NCBI GenBank assembly: GCA_021775915.1
Contig: JAJFGW010000035.1
Location: 1-64,000, forward strand
Direction: 5' to 3'
DNA length: 64,000 nucleotides
From: Alphaproteobacteria bacterium
GTDB taxonomy: Bacteria; Pseudomonadota; Alphaproteobacteria; Micavibrionales; Micavibrionaceae
The notes beneath the pieces were generated by a model. That model did no database searches and had not been told where the DNA came from. It worked only from the letters and a program-made list of their open reading frames with translations. Made by a program: the position numbers and the translations under genes. Of the stretch, positions 35,387 through 44,568 are shown piece by piece (position 1 is the first letter of the stretch; the number at the start of each line of letters is the position of its first letter).

Positions 35387-36679
35387 TCAAGCTGCCTTTT
35401 TCTTTTCCGGTTCTTCTGTTTTTTCTACCGGCTCAGAAGCAGGCTGGCTCTTATCTTCCACATAATCCACATTATGCCCGAAGAACCACTCATACCCCTT
35501 GAGCATATAGTGCCAATACATAAGCGGCAGGCCTGTCACTTTCACCCACCAATAGACAGCAAGCTCCCTGTTTGGTGTAAGCGGCAATGTCGGCGTTACT
35601 TTACCGCCATAAATAAACTCAGCCAGCAATACCTTGCCGTAGGACGTAGTAAGCGGGCAGGACGCGTAACCGTCATAACCTTCCTCCAGAGCTTTCCCTG
35701 CGATCATATTGAGGATATTGCGCACAACAACCGGGCTTTGTTTTCTAATGGCCGCCGCGGTCTTTGAGTTAGGCGTAGAACAAACATCACCGAGGCTGAA
35801 TATATTGGCGTATTTTGTATGTTGCAGGCTGTTCTTATCAACACTAATCCAGCCGCCTTCACCGGCAAGCGGGCTATCCTTGATAAAGTCCGGCGCGCCT
35901 TGCGGCGGCGTAACGTGTAGCATGTCATAGTCAAGAACTTGTCTTTTGCCTTCTGAATCCTCAAATGTCGCTTTTTTCGCAGCGCCATTAATGGACACCA
36001 GATTTGTCTGGTAATGCGTATTGATACCATAGCGGCTCATAACTTTTTCGAGCGCCCTTGCAAAGTAAGGTACGCCGAAAATAGCCGGAGCCTGTGTCAA
36101 AAAGTGTAGATCACAATCCCCTGCTCGGCCTTTCTTGCGCAAATAGTCAGCAGCAAGATAAGCAATTTTCTGCGGCGCGCCGGGACATTTAATAGGCATA
36201 GGCGGCTGGGTAAACAGCGCCTGCGACCCTTTTTTAAGGTTTTGAATGCAATCCCACGTGTATTCTACATAGTCCGGTGAATAATTGCTGCAAACACCGT
36301 CCTTACCCAAAGCGTCTTTTAGACCCTCAACCCCGTCCCATTCGAGTGCCAATCCGGGACAAACGACAAGGTAATCATAAGTCACTGTATCACCAGAAGA
36401 GAGAACAACGCTGTTACCTTCGGGGTCAAAAGACTTTGCCGCGTCTTTAATCCAGCTCACACCAGGCGGAATTAATGATTTTTCAGAGCGTTTGGTTTTT
36501 TCCAGATTATAAGCCCCCGCTCCAACGAGCGTAAAAGCAGGCTGGTAATAGTGATTATCCGCAGGCTCAATAATGGCAACATTCAGATATTTAGCATGCC
36601 GCCGTATGGATGAAGCCACAGTGATTCCGGCTGTGCCGCCGCCGATGATAACAACTTGATGATGCTTATTCTGTTCCAT
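35387..36679 (-). CDS. sqr: Sulfide:quinone oxidoreductase, SQOR-like
   Basis: FAD-dependent membrane-associated oxidoreductase of 430 residues that oxidises sulfide and reduces quinone. Seen: VVIIGGGTAGITVA at 9-22, the CPGAPQK motif with C165, NIFSLGDVCSTPNSKTAAA near 292-310 with the FAD-binding aspartate, and YDGYASCPLTTSYGKV with C341. The two cysteines in these contexts match the mitochondrial SQOR-type enzyme. The C-terminus has aromatic amphipathic segments (WWVKVTGLPLMYWHY) suited to membrane binding, then an acidic/basic tail. No sulfur-transfer partner gene is adjacent. Confidence 0.88.
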   Translation of the reverse strand: MEQNKHHQVVIIGGGTAGITVASSIRRHAKYLNVAIIEPADNHYYQPAFTLVGAGAYNLEKTKRSEKSLIPPGVSWIKDAAKSFDPEGNSVVLSSGDTVTYDYLVVCPGLALEWDGVEGLKDALGKDGVCSNYSPDYVEYTWDCIQNLKKGSQALFTQPPMPIKCPGAPQKIAYLAADYLRKKGRAGDCDLHFLTQAPAIFGVPYFARALEKVMSRYGINTHYQTNLVSINGAAKKATFEDSEGKRQVLDYDMLHVTPPQGAPDFIKDSPLAGEGGWISVDKNSLQHTKYANIFSLGDVCSTPNSKTAAAIRKQSPVVVRNILNMIAGKALEEGYDGYASCPLTTSYGKVLLAEFIYGGKVTPTLPLTPNRELAVYWWVKVTGLPLMYWHYMLKGYEWFFGHNVDYVEDKSQPASEPVEKTEEPEKKKAA

Positions 36680-36769
36680 AATTTAATACCTTTGAAAAAA
36701 TAAAATTAATAATCCCAAGTATTTATGAGGCCTAAAATTTAAACAGGCAATAAAAAGGAATTTTTTCCC

Positions 36770-36778
36770 TGTGGATAA
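36770..36778 (+). promoter_or_regulatory. Perfect DnaA box (TGTGGATAA)
   Basis: Exact reverse complement of TTATCCACA, located 66 bp upstream of the DUF4402 gene in an AT-rich gap. One of three exact copies in this window, all in non-coding or leader DNA. Function is inferred from the consensus only. Confidence 0.5.
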
Positions 36779-36844
36779 ACCTTAAAATTTGATGTAAGTT
36801 AAGAAATATAAAATAAAAATTTTGATCAACAGAAGATGATCTAG

Positions 36845-37450
36845 ATGATCCTGCAAGGAAGTAAAAAAGCTGCGGCAACGCTTGTTGCCCTGAGCGCGTT
36901 TGTACCTAATCTATTTCTCATCGATGAAGTGGATGCCCAAGCGACTGCTCAAGCCCCCATTAGTGTTTCAGCGAGCATTGTAAATCCCTTGGCTGTTACG
37001 CCAAGCCTCGCCTTTTCAATGAACTTTAAAACCTTTGCCATCAGTGGAACAGGGTCCTATGCGATCCAACCGGGCGGCACAGGAACGATTAGCAGCGGCC
37101 TTACCCTTAACGGTCAATCAGCAGGAACAGCAAAATTTAATGTTCCTCAGAGCGCGGCCTTTACCTTGAGTATCCCCACTTTTAAAGCTGGCAGCTCTAT
37201 TGTGTTAACCATCGCCGGAGGTGGTGTTTCCAGCAAAAAGATGACCGCAAAATCAATTTTATTTGCCGGAAAAACAGGGATGTCAAATGCGACCGGAACA
37301 TTAAAGGTTGGTAAGCACTCCTTGCCCAACATGAAAGTTACCAATCCGGGAGATACAGGAAGAGTTGCCGTTGGCGCACGTATATTCTTTGATGCTAATC
37401 AGGTCACTGGAGTCTATACGGGAACATACATAGTACGTATAACCCTCTAG
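36845..37450 (+). CDS. Exported DUF4402-like protein
   Basis: A 201-residue exported protein with a signal peptide (about 1-32, through VDAQA). The mature part is a Gly/Ser/Thr/Ala-rich beta protein typical of DUF4402: ISVSASIVNPLAVTPSLAFS after the signal, then TGTISSG, and a C-terminal GARIFFDANQVTGVYTG ending in a beta strand (IVRITL). Such proteins are thought to be secreted or surface, pilin-like or matrix components, but function is not established. It stands alone between the sqr gene and rplU, with its own upstream gap. The ATG has only a weak ribosome-binding site. Confidence 0.78.
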   Translation: MILQGSKKAAATLVALSAFVPNLFLIDEVDAQATAQAPISVSASIVNPLAVTPSLAFSMNFKTFAISGTGSYAIQPGGTGTISSGLTLNGQSAGTAKFNVPQSAAFTLSIPTFKAGSSIVLTIAGGGVSSKKMTAKSILFAGKTGMSNATGTLKVGKHSLPNMKVTNPGDTGRVAVGARIFFDANQVTGVYTGTYIVRITL

Positions 37451-37643
37451 AAGCTTTACTGAGACATTACCAAAATTTTGCCCCCGGTCCGTAATGGATC
37501 GCGCTATAACACTTTATTCTCGAAGTAACCCCAAGTTACACTTCTGTACATTACATATTAACACACAAGGGTAAGTAAATCATTGTTATTTTAGGAGGCA
37601 TATTAGAAATTCCAGTTTTTTGACCTCCATTGCAGTTCATTTC

Positions 37644-37673
37644 TTGACAGAACGGCTTATCTATGTGTATATC
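37644..37673 (+). promoter_or_regulatory. Putative rplU-rpmA promoter
   Basis: Consensus TTGACA at 37644-37649, 18-bp spacer, TATATC at 37668-37673, about 38 bp upstream of rplU ATG. Upstream, 37451-37643 has no gene. It contains a weak hairpin (GTAAC/GTTAC near 37528-37542) and a GGAGG/CCTCC inverted pair near 37594-37627. Confidence 0.6.
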
Positions 37674-37711
37674 TCTCCTTCTTAAATCCGTGTAACATAT
37701 GGTAGATAAAG

Positions 37712-37993
37712 ATGTTTGCAGTAATACGTACCGGCGGGAAACAATATAAAGTCGCCAAAGATGATAAAATAAAAGTGGAAAAACTGGACGCCAAAGAAGG
37801 CGATTCCGTTGATATTGATGTTTTGTATGCTGAAGGCGGTAAAAACGCCAAAGTAACAGCGACGATACTTGAGCATAAAAGAGATCCAAAGATCATCGTG
37901 TTCAAGAAAAAACGTCGCCAGAACTATCGCCGGAAAAAAGGTCATAAACAGCACCAGACAGTTCTGCAAATCACTGATATTAAAGCAGCATAA
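37712..37993 (+). CDS. rplU: Ribosomal protein bL21
   Basis: Large-subunit ribosomal protein of 93 residues. The N-terminal [14 protein letters not shown] is diagnostic, with KIKVEKL and the basic RNA-binding segment [19 protein letters not shown] near 66-84. It is at the short end of the family. It is co-transcribed with rpmA 14 nt downstream, the universal order. Confidence 0.98.
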   Translation: MFAVIRTGGKQYKVAKDDKIKVEKLDAKEGDSVDIDVLYAEGGKNAKVTATILEHKRDPKIIVFKKKRRQNYRRKKGHKQHQTVLQITDIKAA

Positions 37994-38007
37994 GAGGAAA
38001 TTTAGAG

Positions 38008-38289
38008 ATGGCACATAAAAAAGCAGGTGGTAGCTCCCGTAATGGTCGTGATTCAGCCGGTCGTCGTCTTGGCGTCAAGGTTTATGGTGGTTCGTATGCC
38101 TCAGCCGGAAACATCATTGTCCGTCAACGCGGCACAAAATTTCACCCTGGTGTGAATGTAGGTCTTGGTAAAGATCATACGATCTTTGCTCTTATCAATG
38201 GTGAAGTGCGCTTTAGCACAGGCCGTAACGGTCGCCAGGTGGTTAACGTTGACCCAGCCAATGATACTGCTGCACAAGCAGCCGAGTAA
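38008..38289 (+). CDS. rpmA: Ribosomal protein bL27
   Basis: Large-subunit protein of 93 residues whose N-terminus reaches the peptidyl-transferase centre. It begins [18 protein letters not shown], then [24 protein letters not shown] and [11 protein letters not shown], all conserved. No N-terminal cleavage extension of the Firmicutes type is present. A GAGGAAA ribosome-binding site precedes it, and an intrinsic terminator follows. Confidence 0.98.
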   Translation: MAHKKAGGSSRNGRDSAGRRLGVKVYGGSYASAGNIIVRQRGTKFHPGVNVGLGKDHTIFALINGEVRFSTGRNGRQVVNVDPANDTAAQAAE

Positions 38290-38310
38290 CAAAAAAGCTT
38301 AATAATTTTA

Positions 38311-38339
38311 AAAAGGGGGAAGCTTGTCTTTCCCCTTTT
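38311..38339 (+). terminator. Intrinsic terminator after rpmA
   Basis: AAAAGGGG at 38311-38318 pairs with CCCCTTTT at 38332-38339, with partial inner pairing, then a T-rich run (TTTTGTTTT). It separates rplU-rpmA from obgE and probably lets some transcription through. Confidence 0.75.
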
Positions 38340-38356
38340 GTTTTGGATAACTGAAA

Positions 38357-39361
38357 ATGAAATTCCTCGATCAGGCAAAAATATATCTTAAAAGCGGTGA
38401 TGGCGGCCCCGGCTGCGTTAGTTTTCGGCGTGAAAAATCCATTGAGTTTGGTGGCCCGAACGGTGGCAATGGTGGCAGAGGCGGCGACGTTATATTCATA
38501 GCGGTCGAGGCGCTAAACACCCTTATTGATTTCCGTTACCAGCAACATTTCAAAGCCCAAAGTGGTACGCACGGCATGGGCAAAGATAGAAGCGGCCCCG
38601 GCGGCGATGATTGCATTATAAAGGTTCCTACCGGCACAGAGATTATTGATGAAGACAAGAAAACGGTGCTCGCCGACCTGACCTCAGAAGGCCAGAAACT
38701 AGTTTTTCTAAAAGGCGGCGACGGTGGTTTTGGTAACGCTCATTACAAAAGCTCAACCAATCAGGCACCGCGTAAGTGCACCCCCGGCTGGCCCGGTGAA
38801 GAACGCGCTGTCTGGTTGCGTTTGAAACTTATCGCCGATGCCGGACTTATCGGGTTGCCTAATGCCGGTAAATCGACCTTTATTTCCGCTGTATCGCGCG
38901 CAAAACCTAAAATTGCCGATTACCCCTTCACCACCCTGCACCCTAATTTGGGCATCGTTAAGATTGGTGATTATGATTTCGTTATGGCCGACATTCCCGG
39001 TCTAATTGCCGGAGCGCATCAAGGCAAAGGACTTGGTGACCGCTTTCTCGGCCATGTTGAGCGCACTTCTGTCCTGCTCCACATCATAGACATCACTCAG
39101 GATGACCCTGCCGAAGCCTATAAAACTATCCGCAAGGAACTGGAAGAATACGGCCACGGCCTCGCTAACAAGCCGGAGATCATCGCCCTGAACAAATGCG
39201 ATGCGCTGGGCGCTGAGCTAGCCGAAGACCAAGCCCAAACCCTGCAAAAAGCCATTGGCAAAGAAGTCATTCAAATATCAGCCGTTTCGGGCGAAGGCAC
39301 TGAAACAGCGCTATACGCCATGGCTGAAGCTATTAAAACGGCCAAAAGCGGTATTTCTTGA
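38357..39361 (+). CDS. obgE: GTPase ObgE/CgtA
   Basis: Essential 50S-associated GTPase of 334 residues linked to ribosome assembly and cell-cycle control. The glycine-rich Obg fold is at 1-158 ([34 protein letters not shown]). The G domain from about 160 has [45 protein letters not shown] and NKCDAL. It has no C-terminal OCT domain. Conserved order rplU-rpmA-obgE. Confidence 0.97.
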   Translation: MKFLDQAKIYLKSGDGGPGCVSFRREKSIEFGGPNGGNGGRGGDVIFIAVEALNTLIDFRYQQHFKAQSGTHGMGKDRSGPGGDDCIIKVPTGTEIIDEDKKTVLADLTSEGQKLVFLKGGDGGFGNAHYKSSTNQAPRKCTPGWPGEERAVWLRLKLIADAGLIGLPNAGKSTFISAVSRAKPKIADYPFTTLHPNLGIVKIGDYDFVMADIPGLIAGAHQGKGLGDRFLGHVERTSVLLHIIDITQDDPAEAYKTIRKELEEYGHGLANKPEIIALNKCDALGAELAEDQAQTLQKAIGKEVIQISAVSGEGTETALYAMAEAIKTAKSGIS

Positions 39362-39427
39362 CATATAATTAGTTCCTGTCTAACGTACCCAAAGTTCACA
39401 TAAAATAAAATAAACAGGGTTATTAAA

Positions 39428-40921
39428 ATGAAAAAGATTTCCTTCAATTTCAGCAATACAGATACAAAATCTGATGTGCTTGTTTTACCGGTATCAGATA
39501 AAGGCAAGCTGCTTTTCGATGCTGAGCAAAGCTTAACCGACATGGCGCGGCACAACATTGGTTGCGACAGTAAATTTAAAGGCAAAAACGGCCAGACCTT
39601 AAGTTTCGCCGCCCCGGCAGACAGCGGTTACAAAAAAATAGTACTGCTCGGGCTAGGTAAAAAAAATCCGGATCAAGCGGCATTTAAAAAAGCCGGACGA
39701 CCTTTGTTTAATGCCTTGAAAGCCACCGGGTACAAAAGCGCAAATATTGTTGTTGAGCGCGGACAATATGCCGCTGTTTTGGCAGATGCCGTTAATGCCG
39801 CCAGCTACAAGTTTGACAAATACATCACTGATGAGCGTACAAAAGAAACAACGCCAGAGAAGCTTAGTTTTGTTACCGAAGGTGTAAAAGAGGCAAAAGC
39901 TACTTTTTCAAAACTCAACGGAGTCACGCAAGGCGAATTTCTGGCGGCTGATATGGGTAACGAACCCGGCAGTGTCATTTTCCCGGAAAGCGCAGCAGAG
40001 CTGATTAAAAAAGAACTTGGCTCCCTGCCCGGCGTTAAAATTCATGTTATTGATGCCGAAGAAATGAAGGAAGAAAGAATGAATGCCGCTCTGGCTGTTG
40101 GTCAGGGAAGTGTTAACCCGCCCTGCATGGTTGTCATTGAATATGACGGCACGGACGGCAAAACCAAAGACTGGCCACTGGCCTTTGTTGGCAAAGGCGT
40201 AACATTTGATAGTGGCGGTATTTCTCTCAAACCAGGCGCCGGTATGGAAGAAATGAAAATGGATATGGGCGGCGCGGCTGCTGTCGTTGGTGCTATGCGC
40301 GCGCTTGCCGGACGCAAAGCCAAAACCAAAGTCGTCGCCATTGTTGGTTTTGCCGAAAACATGCCGGACGGTAAAGCGTACCGCCCCGGTGACATCATCG
40401 AAACCCGTTCCGGTAAAACGGTGAATGTAGGCAACACTGACGCAGAAGGCAGGTTGGTTCTGTGCGATGCGCTTGATTACATGCAGGACATATATAAGCC
40501 GGGAACTATGCTGGATTTAGCGACATTAACCGGCGCAGTTCTTGTTAGCCTTTCACACACATTTTCAGGCGTCTTTACCCCAAATAATCAACTTTGGAAA
40601 AAGCTGGATAAATCCGGTCAAAAAAGCGGACAACCCGGCTGGCGCTTACCGTTGCACGCTGACTTTGCCAAAGCTGTTAAAGGTAAAATTTCTGACCTTG
40701 AAAATGCCGCGAGAATGGCAGGCTCCAGCACTGCAGCAGAATTTCTGAAGGCTTTCGTAAAAGCATCAACAAAATGGGCGCATCTGGATATTGCCGGCAC
40801 TTTTATTCCTGCTGATGGCATAGCAAAAGGCCACGGCGTACGCTGGCTTGACCGCTTTGTAGCAGATAATTTTGAGAGCAAAGCTCCTGCACCCAAGGCA
40901 ACGCTCAAACCCACAATGTAG
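39428..40921 (+). CDS. pepA: Leucyl aminopeptidase (M17)
   Basis: Cytosolic hexameric two-metal aminopeptidase of 497 residues. The catalytic domain shows VGKGVTFDSGGISLKPG near 256-272, MKMDMGGAAAVVGAM and the signature NTDAEGRLVLCDAL near 337-350, which supply metal ligands and the catalytic Lys and Arg. The variable N-terminal domain spans about 1-160. PepA homologues can also bind DNA, though nothing here shows that. It starts 66 bp after obgE, in an AT-rich leader. Confidence 0.96.
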   Translation: MKKISFNFSNTDTKSDVLVLPVSDKGKLLFDAEQSLTDMARHNIGCDSKFKGKNGQTLSFAAPADSGYKKIVLLGLGKKNPDQAAFKKAGRPLFNALKATGYKSANIVVERGQYAAVLADAVNAASYKFDKYITDERTKETTPEKLSFVTEGVKEAKATFSKLNGVTQGEFLAADMGNEPGSVIFPESAAELIKKELGSLPGVKIHVIDAEEMKEERMNAALAVGQGSVNPPCMVVIEYDGTDGKTKDWPLAFVGKGVTFDSGGISLKPGAGMEEMKMDMGGAAAVVGAMRALAGRKAKTKVVAIVGFAENMPDGKAYRPGDIIETRSGKTVNVGNTDAEGRLVLCDALDYMQDIYKPGTMLDLATLTGAVLVSLSHTFSGVFTPNNQLWKKLDKSGQKSGQPGWRLPLHADFAKAVKGKISDLENAARMAGSSTAAEFLKAFVKASTKWAHLDIAGTFIPADGIAKGHGVRWLDRFVADNFESKAPAPKATLKPTM

Positions 40922-40953
40922 ACAAAAGGCATGTTTTTATATATCTTTTGATT

Positions 40954-41415
40954 ATGGAAGAAAATAAAAAGCCAAAAAATGGATTTCTGGGCAAGGTTTT
41001 TGCCTCTGTCGCTAACCGTGTAAGGCATATCAAAGATGAACTTACCGAAGAGGTCAATGAGCTCCGCGAAGATGGCGCGGACTTCCTCGATAAACACGGC
41101 AAAGGCCGCATAAAAGTTGGTGCGGCCTCGGCATTTAAAGTCAGCATTGTTAAAATATGGGTTAGTGCCGCTGCCCGGTCCGCCGCAGCCAAAGCCGGAA
41201 CAGCAGCCGGAACAGCCCTAAAAGTAGGCGCAGCCACAGCTCCGCTTGCCAAGTTTACAATTCCGATAGCCTTTGTCGGCGGCTTTCTTTTCGGTCCCGC
41301 CGTTTCCAAAAAACTGGCGGGCTGGCTGCGTATCAACAAAGCCAACGACAATGAAAAACCGGAAGAACCAAAGGCAATCGACAAGCCCAATGACCAGCCA
41401 AAATTGAATCCCTAG
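40954..41415 (+). CDS. Hypothetical Ala/Gly-rich membrane-associated protein
   Basis: A 153-residue protein of unknown family. The charged helical N-terminal half (DELTEEVNELREDG near 31-44) is followed by a long Ala/Gly-rich hydrophobic region from about 55 to 122 (AAARSAAAKAGTAAGTALKV, IPIAFVGGFLFGPAV) and a Pro/Lys/Glu tail. The composition suggests a membrane-associated or glycine-zipper protein. The in-frame TTG two codons upstream was passed over for ATG. The last 4 nt overlap the convergent acetyltransferase. Confidence 0.65.
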   Translation: MEENKKPKNGFLGKVFASVANRVRHIKDELTEEVNELREDGADFLDKHGKGRIKVGAASAFKVSIVKIWVSAAARSAAAKAGTAAGTALKVGAATAPLAKFTIPIAFVGGFLFGPAVSKKLAGWLRINKANDNEKPEEPKAIDKPNDQPKLNP

Positions 41416-41978
41416 GGCTGAATCCCTTTATTCCTAAACTTCGCCCAGCTTTCTCTGGTGACCTCCCATTTCTCCACTTCGTTCTCACCGCTGCGATGCT
41501 CCAAAGTGCCGTCGCCTATAAAGCGCGCACCTGTCTTTTCTTTAACCCGGCGAGAACGTGCGTTTGTTTTCGCGTTCACAACAATCATGCTTTCAATGCC
41601 GAGCTTGAAAAAGAGAAAATCCTGTACGCCTGTAATAGCTTCACTCATATAGCCATTACCCCAGAACTCTTCTGCAAGCCAAAAACCGCGATTTCCACCG
41701 CTTGCTTTTCCTTCGGTATATTCAACAAGCCCTACAATTTCATCCGGCTCTCCCTTAATCAGGACACCCCACGTATGGGCTTTCCCTGCCGCCATCTCGG
41801 GCAAAGAAACATCACGCAAGAAAGCTTCCGCGCCATCATCCGGATACGGCCACGGAACCACCATGGAAAGATGTTTTATAATATTCCAATTGTTAAAATG
41901 CTTTTGTATCGCCGGAGCATCATCTATGCTAACGGGACGCAAAGTGAGACGGTCTGTTTCAAGTGTTGGCGTTTTCAT
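41412..41978 (-). CDS. GNAT acetyltransferase, RimJ/RimL-like
   Basis: N-acetyltransferase of 188 residues. It begins TPTLETDRLTLRPVSIDDA, typical of Acetyltransf_3 (RimJ/RimL) proteins. Motif A-like elements include GFWLAEEFWGNGYMSEAI near 98-115, and the C-terminal beta-bulge region has NARSRRVKEKTGARFIGDG. The substrate may be a ribosomal protein N-terminus or a small amine. The start is 16 bp from the divergent pepN start, so the two promoters overlap each other's leaders. Confidence 0.88.
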   Translation of the reverse strand: MKTPTLETDRLTLRPVSIDDAPAIQKHFNNWNIIKHLSMVVPWPYPDDGAEAFLRDVSLPEMAAGKAHTWGVLIKGEPDEIVGLVEYTEGKASGGNRGFWLAEEFWGNGYMSEAITGVQDFLFFKLGIESMIVVNAKTNARSRRVKEKTGARFIGDGTLEHRSGENEVEKWEVTRESWAKFRNKGIQP

Positions 41979-41994
41979 AAGGGGAGTTTACACC

Positions 41995-44565
41995 ATGCGC
42001 ACAGATACACCAAAAACGATTTACCTTAAAGACTACGAAAAGCCCGCTTATCAGGCACATCATGTTGATTTGACCTTCAAGATTTTTGAAGACCGAACAA
42101 TCGTTCATGCCACAACGACATTTAAAAAGAACCATGACGGGGCTCTAGTTTTAAATGGTGAGCATCAGGTTTTGAAATCCGTATCCCTTGATGGCAAGCT
42201 GCTGGATGATGGCAAGGATTATACTGTCGATGACAACTCCCTGACGATCCCTACCTCGGGCTCAGATGAATTTACACTCGATATTGAAACCGAGATTGAC
42301 CCGGCTGCGAACACGCGCCTTGAGGGACTGTATAAATCCGGCGGGAACTGGTGCACACAATGCGAAGCCGAGGGCTTTCGCTCCATTACTTATTATCAAG
42401 ACCGCCCCGATGTCATGGGCACATTCAAGGTACGGCTTGAGGCCGACAAAAAAACCTGCCCCGTGTTGCTGTCCAACGGCAACATGATTGAAGCAGGTGA
42501 ACTGGATAATAATCGCCACTTCACCGTCTGGCACGACCCCTTCCCCAAGCCCTGCTATCTCTTTGCGCTTGTCGCCGGTGATCTTGTGCATATCGAGGAT
42601 ACATTCACCACCATGTCCGGACGCGAAGTCATCTTGCGCATTTTCGTCCGCGACGGTGATCAAGACCAGTGCTGGTACGCCATGGAATCCCTCAAACATT
42701 CGATGAAATGGGACGAGGATAAATATGGCCGCGAATATGATCTCGATCTGTTTAATATCGTTGCCGTCAGTGATTTCAATATGGGTGCGATGGAGAATAA
42801 ATCGCTGAATATCTTTAATACTGCGCTTGTGCTGGCACACTCTGAAACAGCAACAGACGGCGACTTTGAGCGCGTCGAAGGCGTCATCGGCCATGAATAT
42901 TTCCACAACTGGACGGGCAACCGTATTACCTGCCGCGACTGGTTCCAGCTTTCCCTGAAAGAAGGGCTAACCGTATTCCGGGACCAAGAGTTCAGCTCCG
43001 ACATGAACTCCCGCGAAGTGCAGCGCATTAATGATGTCGCCCTGCTGCGCCGTGTACAATTTGCCGAAGATGATGGCCCTATGGCGCACCCGATCCGGCC
43101 TGACAACTATATCGAGATCAATAATTTTTACACTGTCACCGTCTATGAAAAAGGTGCGGAAGTGATCCGGATGCAGCATACCCTGCTCGGCCCTGAAACC
43201 TACCGCAAGGCGACCGACCTTTATTTTGAACGCCATGACGGGCAAGCCGTGACCTGCGAGGATTTTGTCCAGTGCATGAAAGACGGCTCCGGCAAAGATC
43301 TGGGACAGTTCTTCCTATGGTACACGCAAGCCGGAACACCGGAAATTAAAGCCACCGGCAGCTACGATGAAGCGGCGCGCACCTACACGCTGGATTTAAC
43401 GCAGAATATGCCGAAACCAATGCATATTCCGGTAAAAGTCGGACTTGTCAGCTCCAATGGTGATGATATGGCCGAAGAACTCCTTGAGCTAAAAGAAGCA
43501 AACCAAAGCTTTACCTTCGAAAATATCCCGTCAAAACCTGTGCCTTCAATCCTGCGCGGGTTTTCTGCGCCGGTAAAACTAACCACAGACCTGACCGAAG
43601 ACGATTTGCGCTTCCTGATGGTCAATGACAATGATGGCTTCAACCGCTGGGAAGCAGGACAAACCTACGCCCTGCGTATGATAAACGAGATGCTGGACAA
43701 GCAGGAACAAGGCCAGAACTATGAAATATGGCCTGAGTTTCTCGATAGTTACAGCGCCCTGCTCGATCAAGCTTTTGGTCCTGACACAGATAAAGCACTC
43801 CTGTCGCAGTCACTGTCTTTGCCAGGCATTCCCTTTATCGGGCAATTTAGGAAACATGTTGATCCGCGCGCGATCTATGAAGTCCGCGAAGCCATCCTCG
43901 CCGCCATACTTAAACGCGACCGGGAAAAGCTTACGAGCATCTACAAAGACAACCCCACCGATCTTGAGTTCAAAAGCGACTTCCCTGCCCGCGCGCAGCG
44001 CAGCCTGCAAAACACGATGTTGTACCTTCTTAAAAACCCGGCGCTTGCCAAGACCCAATATGACGGCGCCAACAACATGACTGACCATGTTGCCGCGCTG
44101 GTTACTCTAACCGACACATCATCTGACGAACGCGAACAGGTTTTTGCCGATTTCTACGAGCGCTTTAAAGATTACCAGCTTGTCATTGATAAATGGTTTT
44201 CCCTGCAAGCCATGGCCGTGCGCCCTGATACTCTGCACGATGTTCGCAGACTTAAAGGCCATGAAGACTTCATCATGAAAAACCCAAACCGCGTGCGGTC
44301 ACTTTACGGCGCTTTTGCTATGAGCAACCCGGTCTGCTTCCATGATGAAAGCGGTAGCGGTTATACATTCCTTACCGATGCGGTGATTGAGCTTAATGAG
44401 ATCAATCCGCAAATTGCCGCGCGGCTGCTGACCCCCTTGCGGGAATGGAAGCGCTACACCCCGGACAGGCAGGAAAAGATGAAAACTGAGCTACAGCGCA
44501 TTCTGGATTTAAAAGACCTGTCACCGAACGTCTTTGAAGTCGTAAGCAAAACACTGGAAAGCTAG
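41995..44565 (+). CDS. pepN: Aminopeptidase N (M1)
   Basis: Zinc metallo-aminopeptidase of 856 residues. The exopeptidase GAMENKSLNIF motif is near 263. Zinc motif HEYFHNWTGNR is near 299-309, followed by the distal glutamate in KEGLTVFRDQEF. N-terminal beta-saddle and C-terminal helical domains bring it close to the 870 residues of the E. coli enzyme. The open frame to 41863 overlaps the divergent acetyltransferase. The ATG at 41995 with AAGGGGAG upstream and the family start (TPKTIYLKDYEKPAY) is chosen. Confidence 0.97.
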   Translation: MRTDTPKTIYLKDYEKPAYQAHHVDLTFKIFEDRTIVHATTTFKKNHDGALVLNGEHQVLKSVSLDGKLLDDGKDYTVDDNSLTIPTSGSDEFTLDIETEIDPAANTRLEGLYKSGGNWCTQCEAEGFRSITYYQDRPDVMGTFKVRLEADKKTCPVLLSNGNMIEAGELDNNRHFTVWHDPFPKPCYLFALVAGDLVHIEDTFTTMSGREVILRIFVRDGDQDQCWYAMESLKHSMKWDEDKYGREYDLDLFNIVAVSDFNMGAMENKSLNIFNTALVLAHSETATDGDFERVEGVIGHEYFHNWTGNRITCRDWFQLSLKEGLTVFRDQEFSSDMNSREVQRINDVALLRRVQFAEDDGPMAHPIRPDNYIEINNFYTVTVYEKGAEVIRMQHTLLGPETYRKATDLYFERHDGQAVTCEDFVQCMKDGSGKDLGQFFLWYTQAGTPEIKATGSYDEAARTYTLDLTQNMPKPMHIPVKVGLVSSNGDDMAEELLELKEANQSFTFENIPSKPVPSILRGFSAPVKLTTDLTEDDLRFLMVNDNDGFNRWEAGQTYALRMINEMLDKQEQGQNYEIWPEFLDSYSALLDQAFGPDTDKALLSQSLSLPGIPFIGQFRKHVDPRAIYEVREAILAAILKRDREKLTSIYKDNPTDLEFKSDFPARAQRSLQNTMLYLLKNPALAKTQYDGANNMTDHVAALVTLTDTSSDEREQVFADFYERFKDYQLVIDKWFSLQAMAVRPDTLHDVRRLKGHEDFIMKNPNRVRSLYGAFAMSNPVCFHDESGSGYTFLTDAVIELNEINPQIAARLLTPLREWKRYTPDRQEKMKTELQRILDLKDLSPNVFEVVSKTLES

Positions 44566-44568
44566 CCT

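Noticed and set aside
41863..41994. N-terminal extension of pepN
   Set aside because: Overlaps the divergent acetyltransferase coding region; the ATG at 41995 has a good ribosome-binding site and the family N-terminus.
42262..42906. 214-codon minus-strand frame inside pepN
   Set aside because: Lies across the GAMEN region of pepN and has no domain features of its own.
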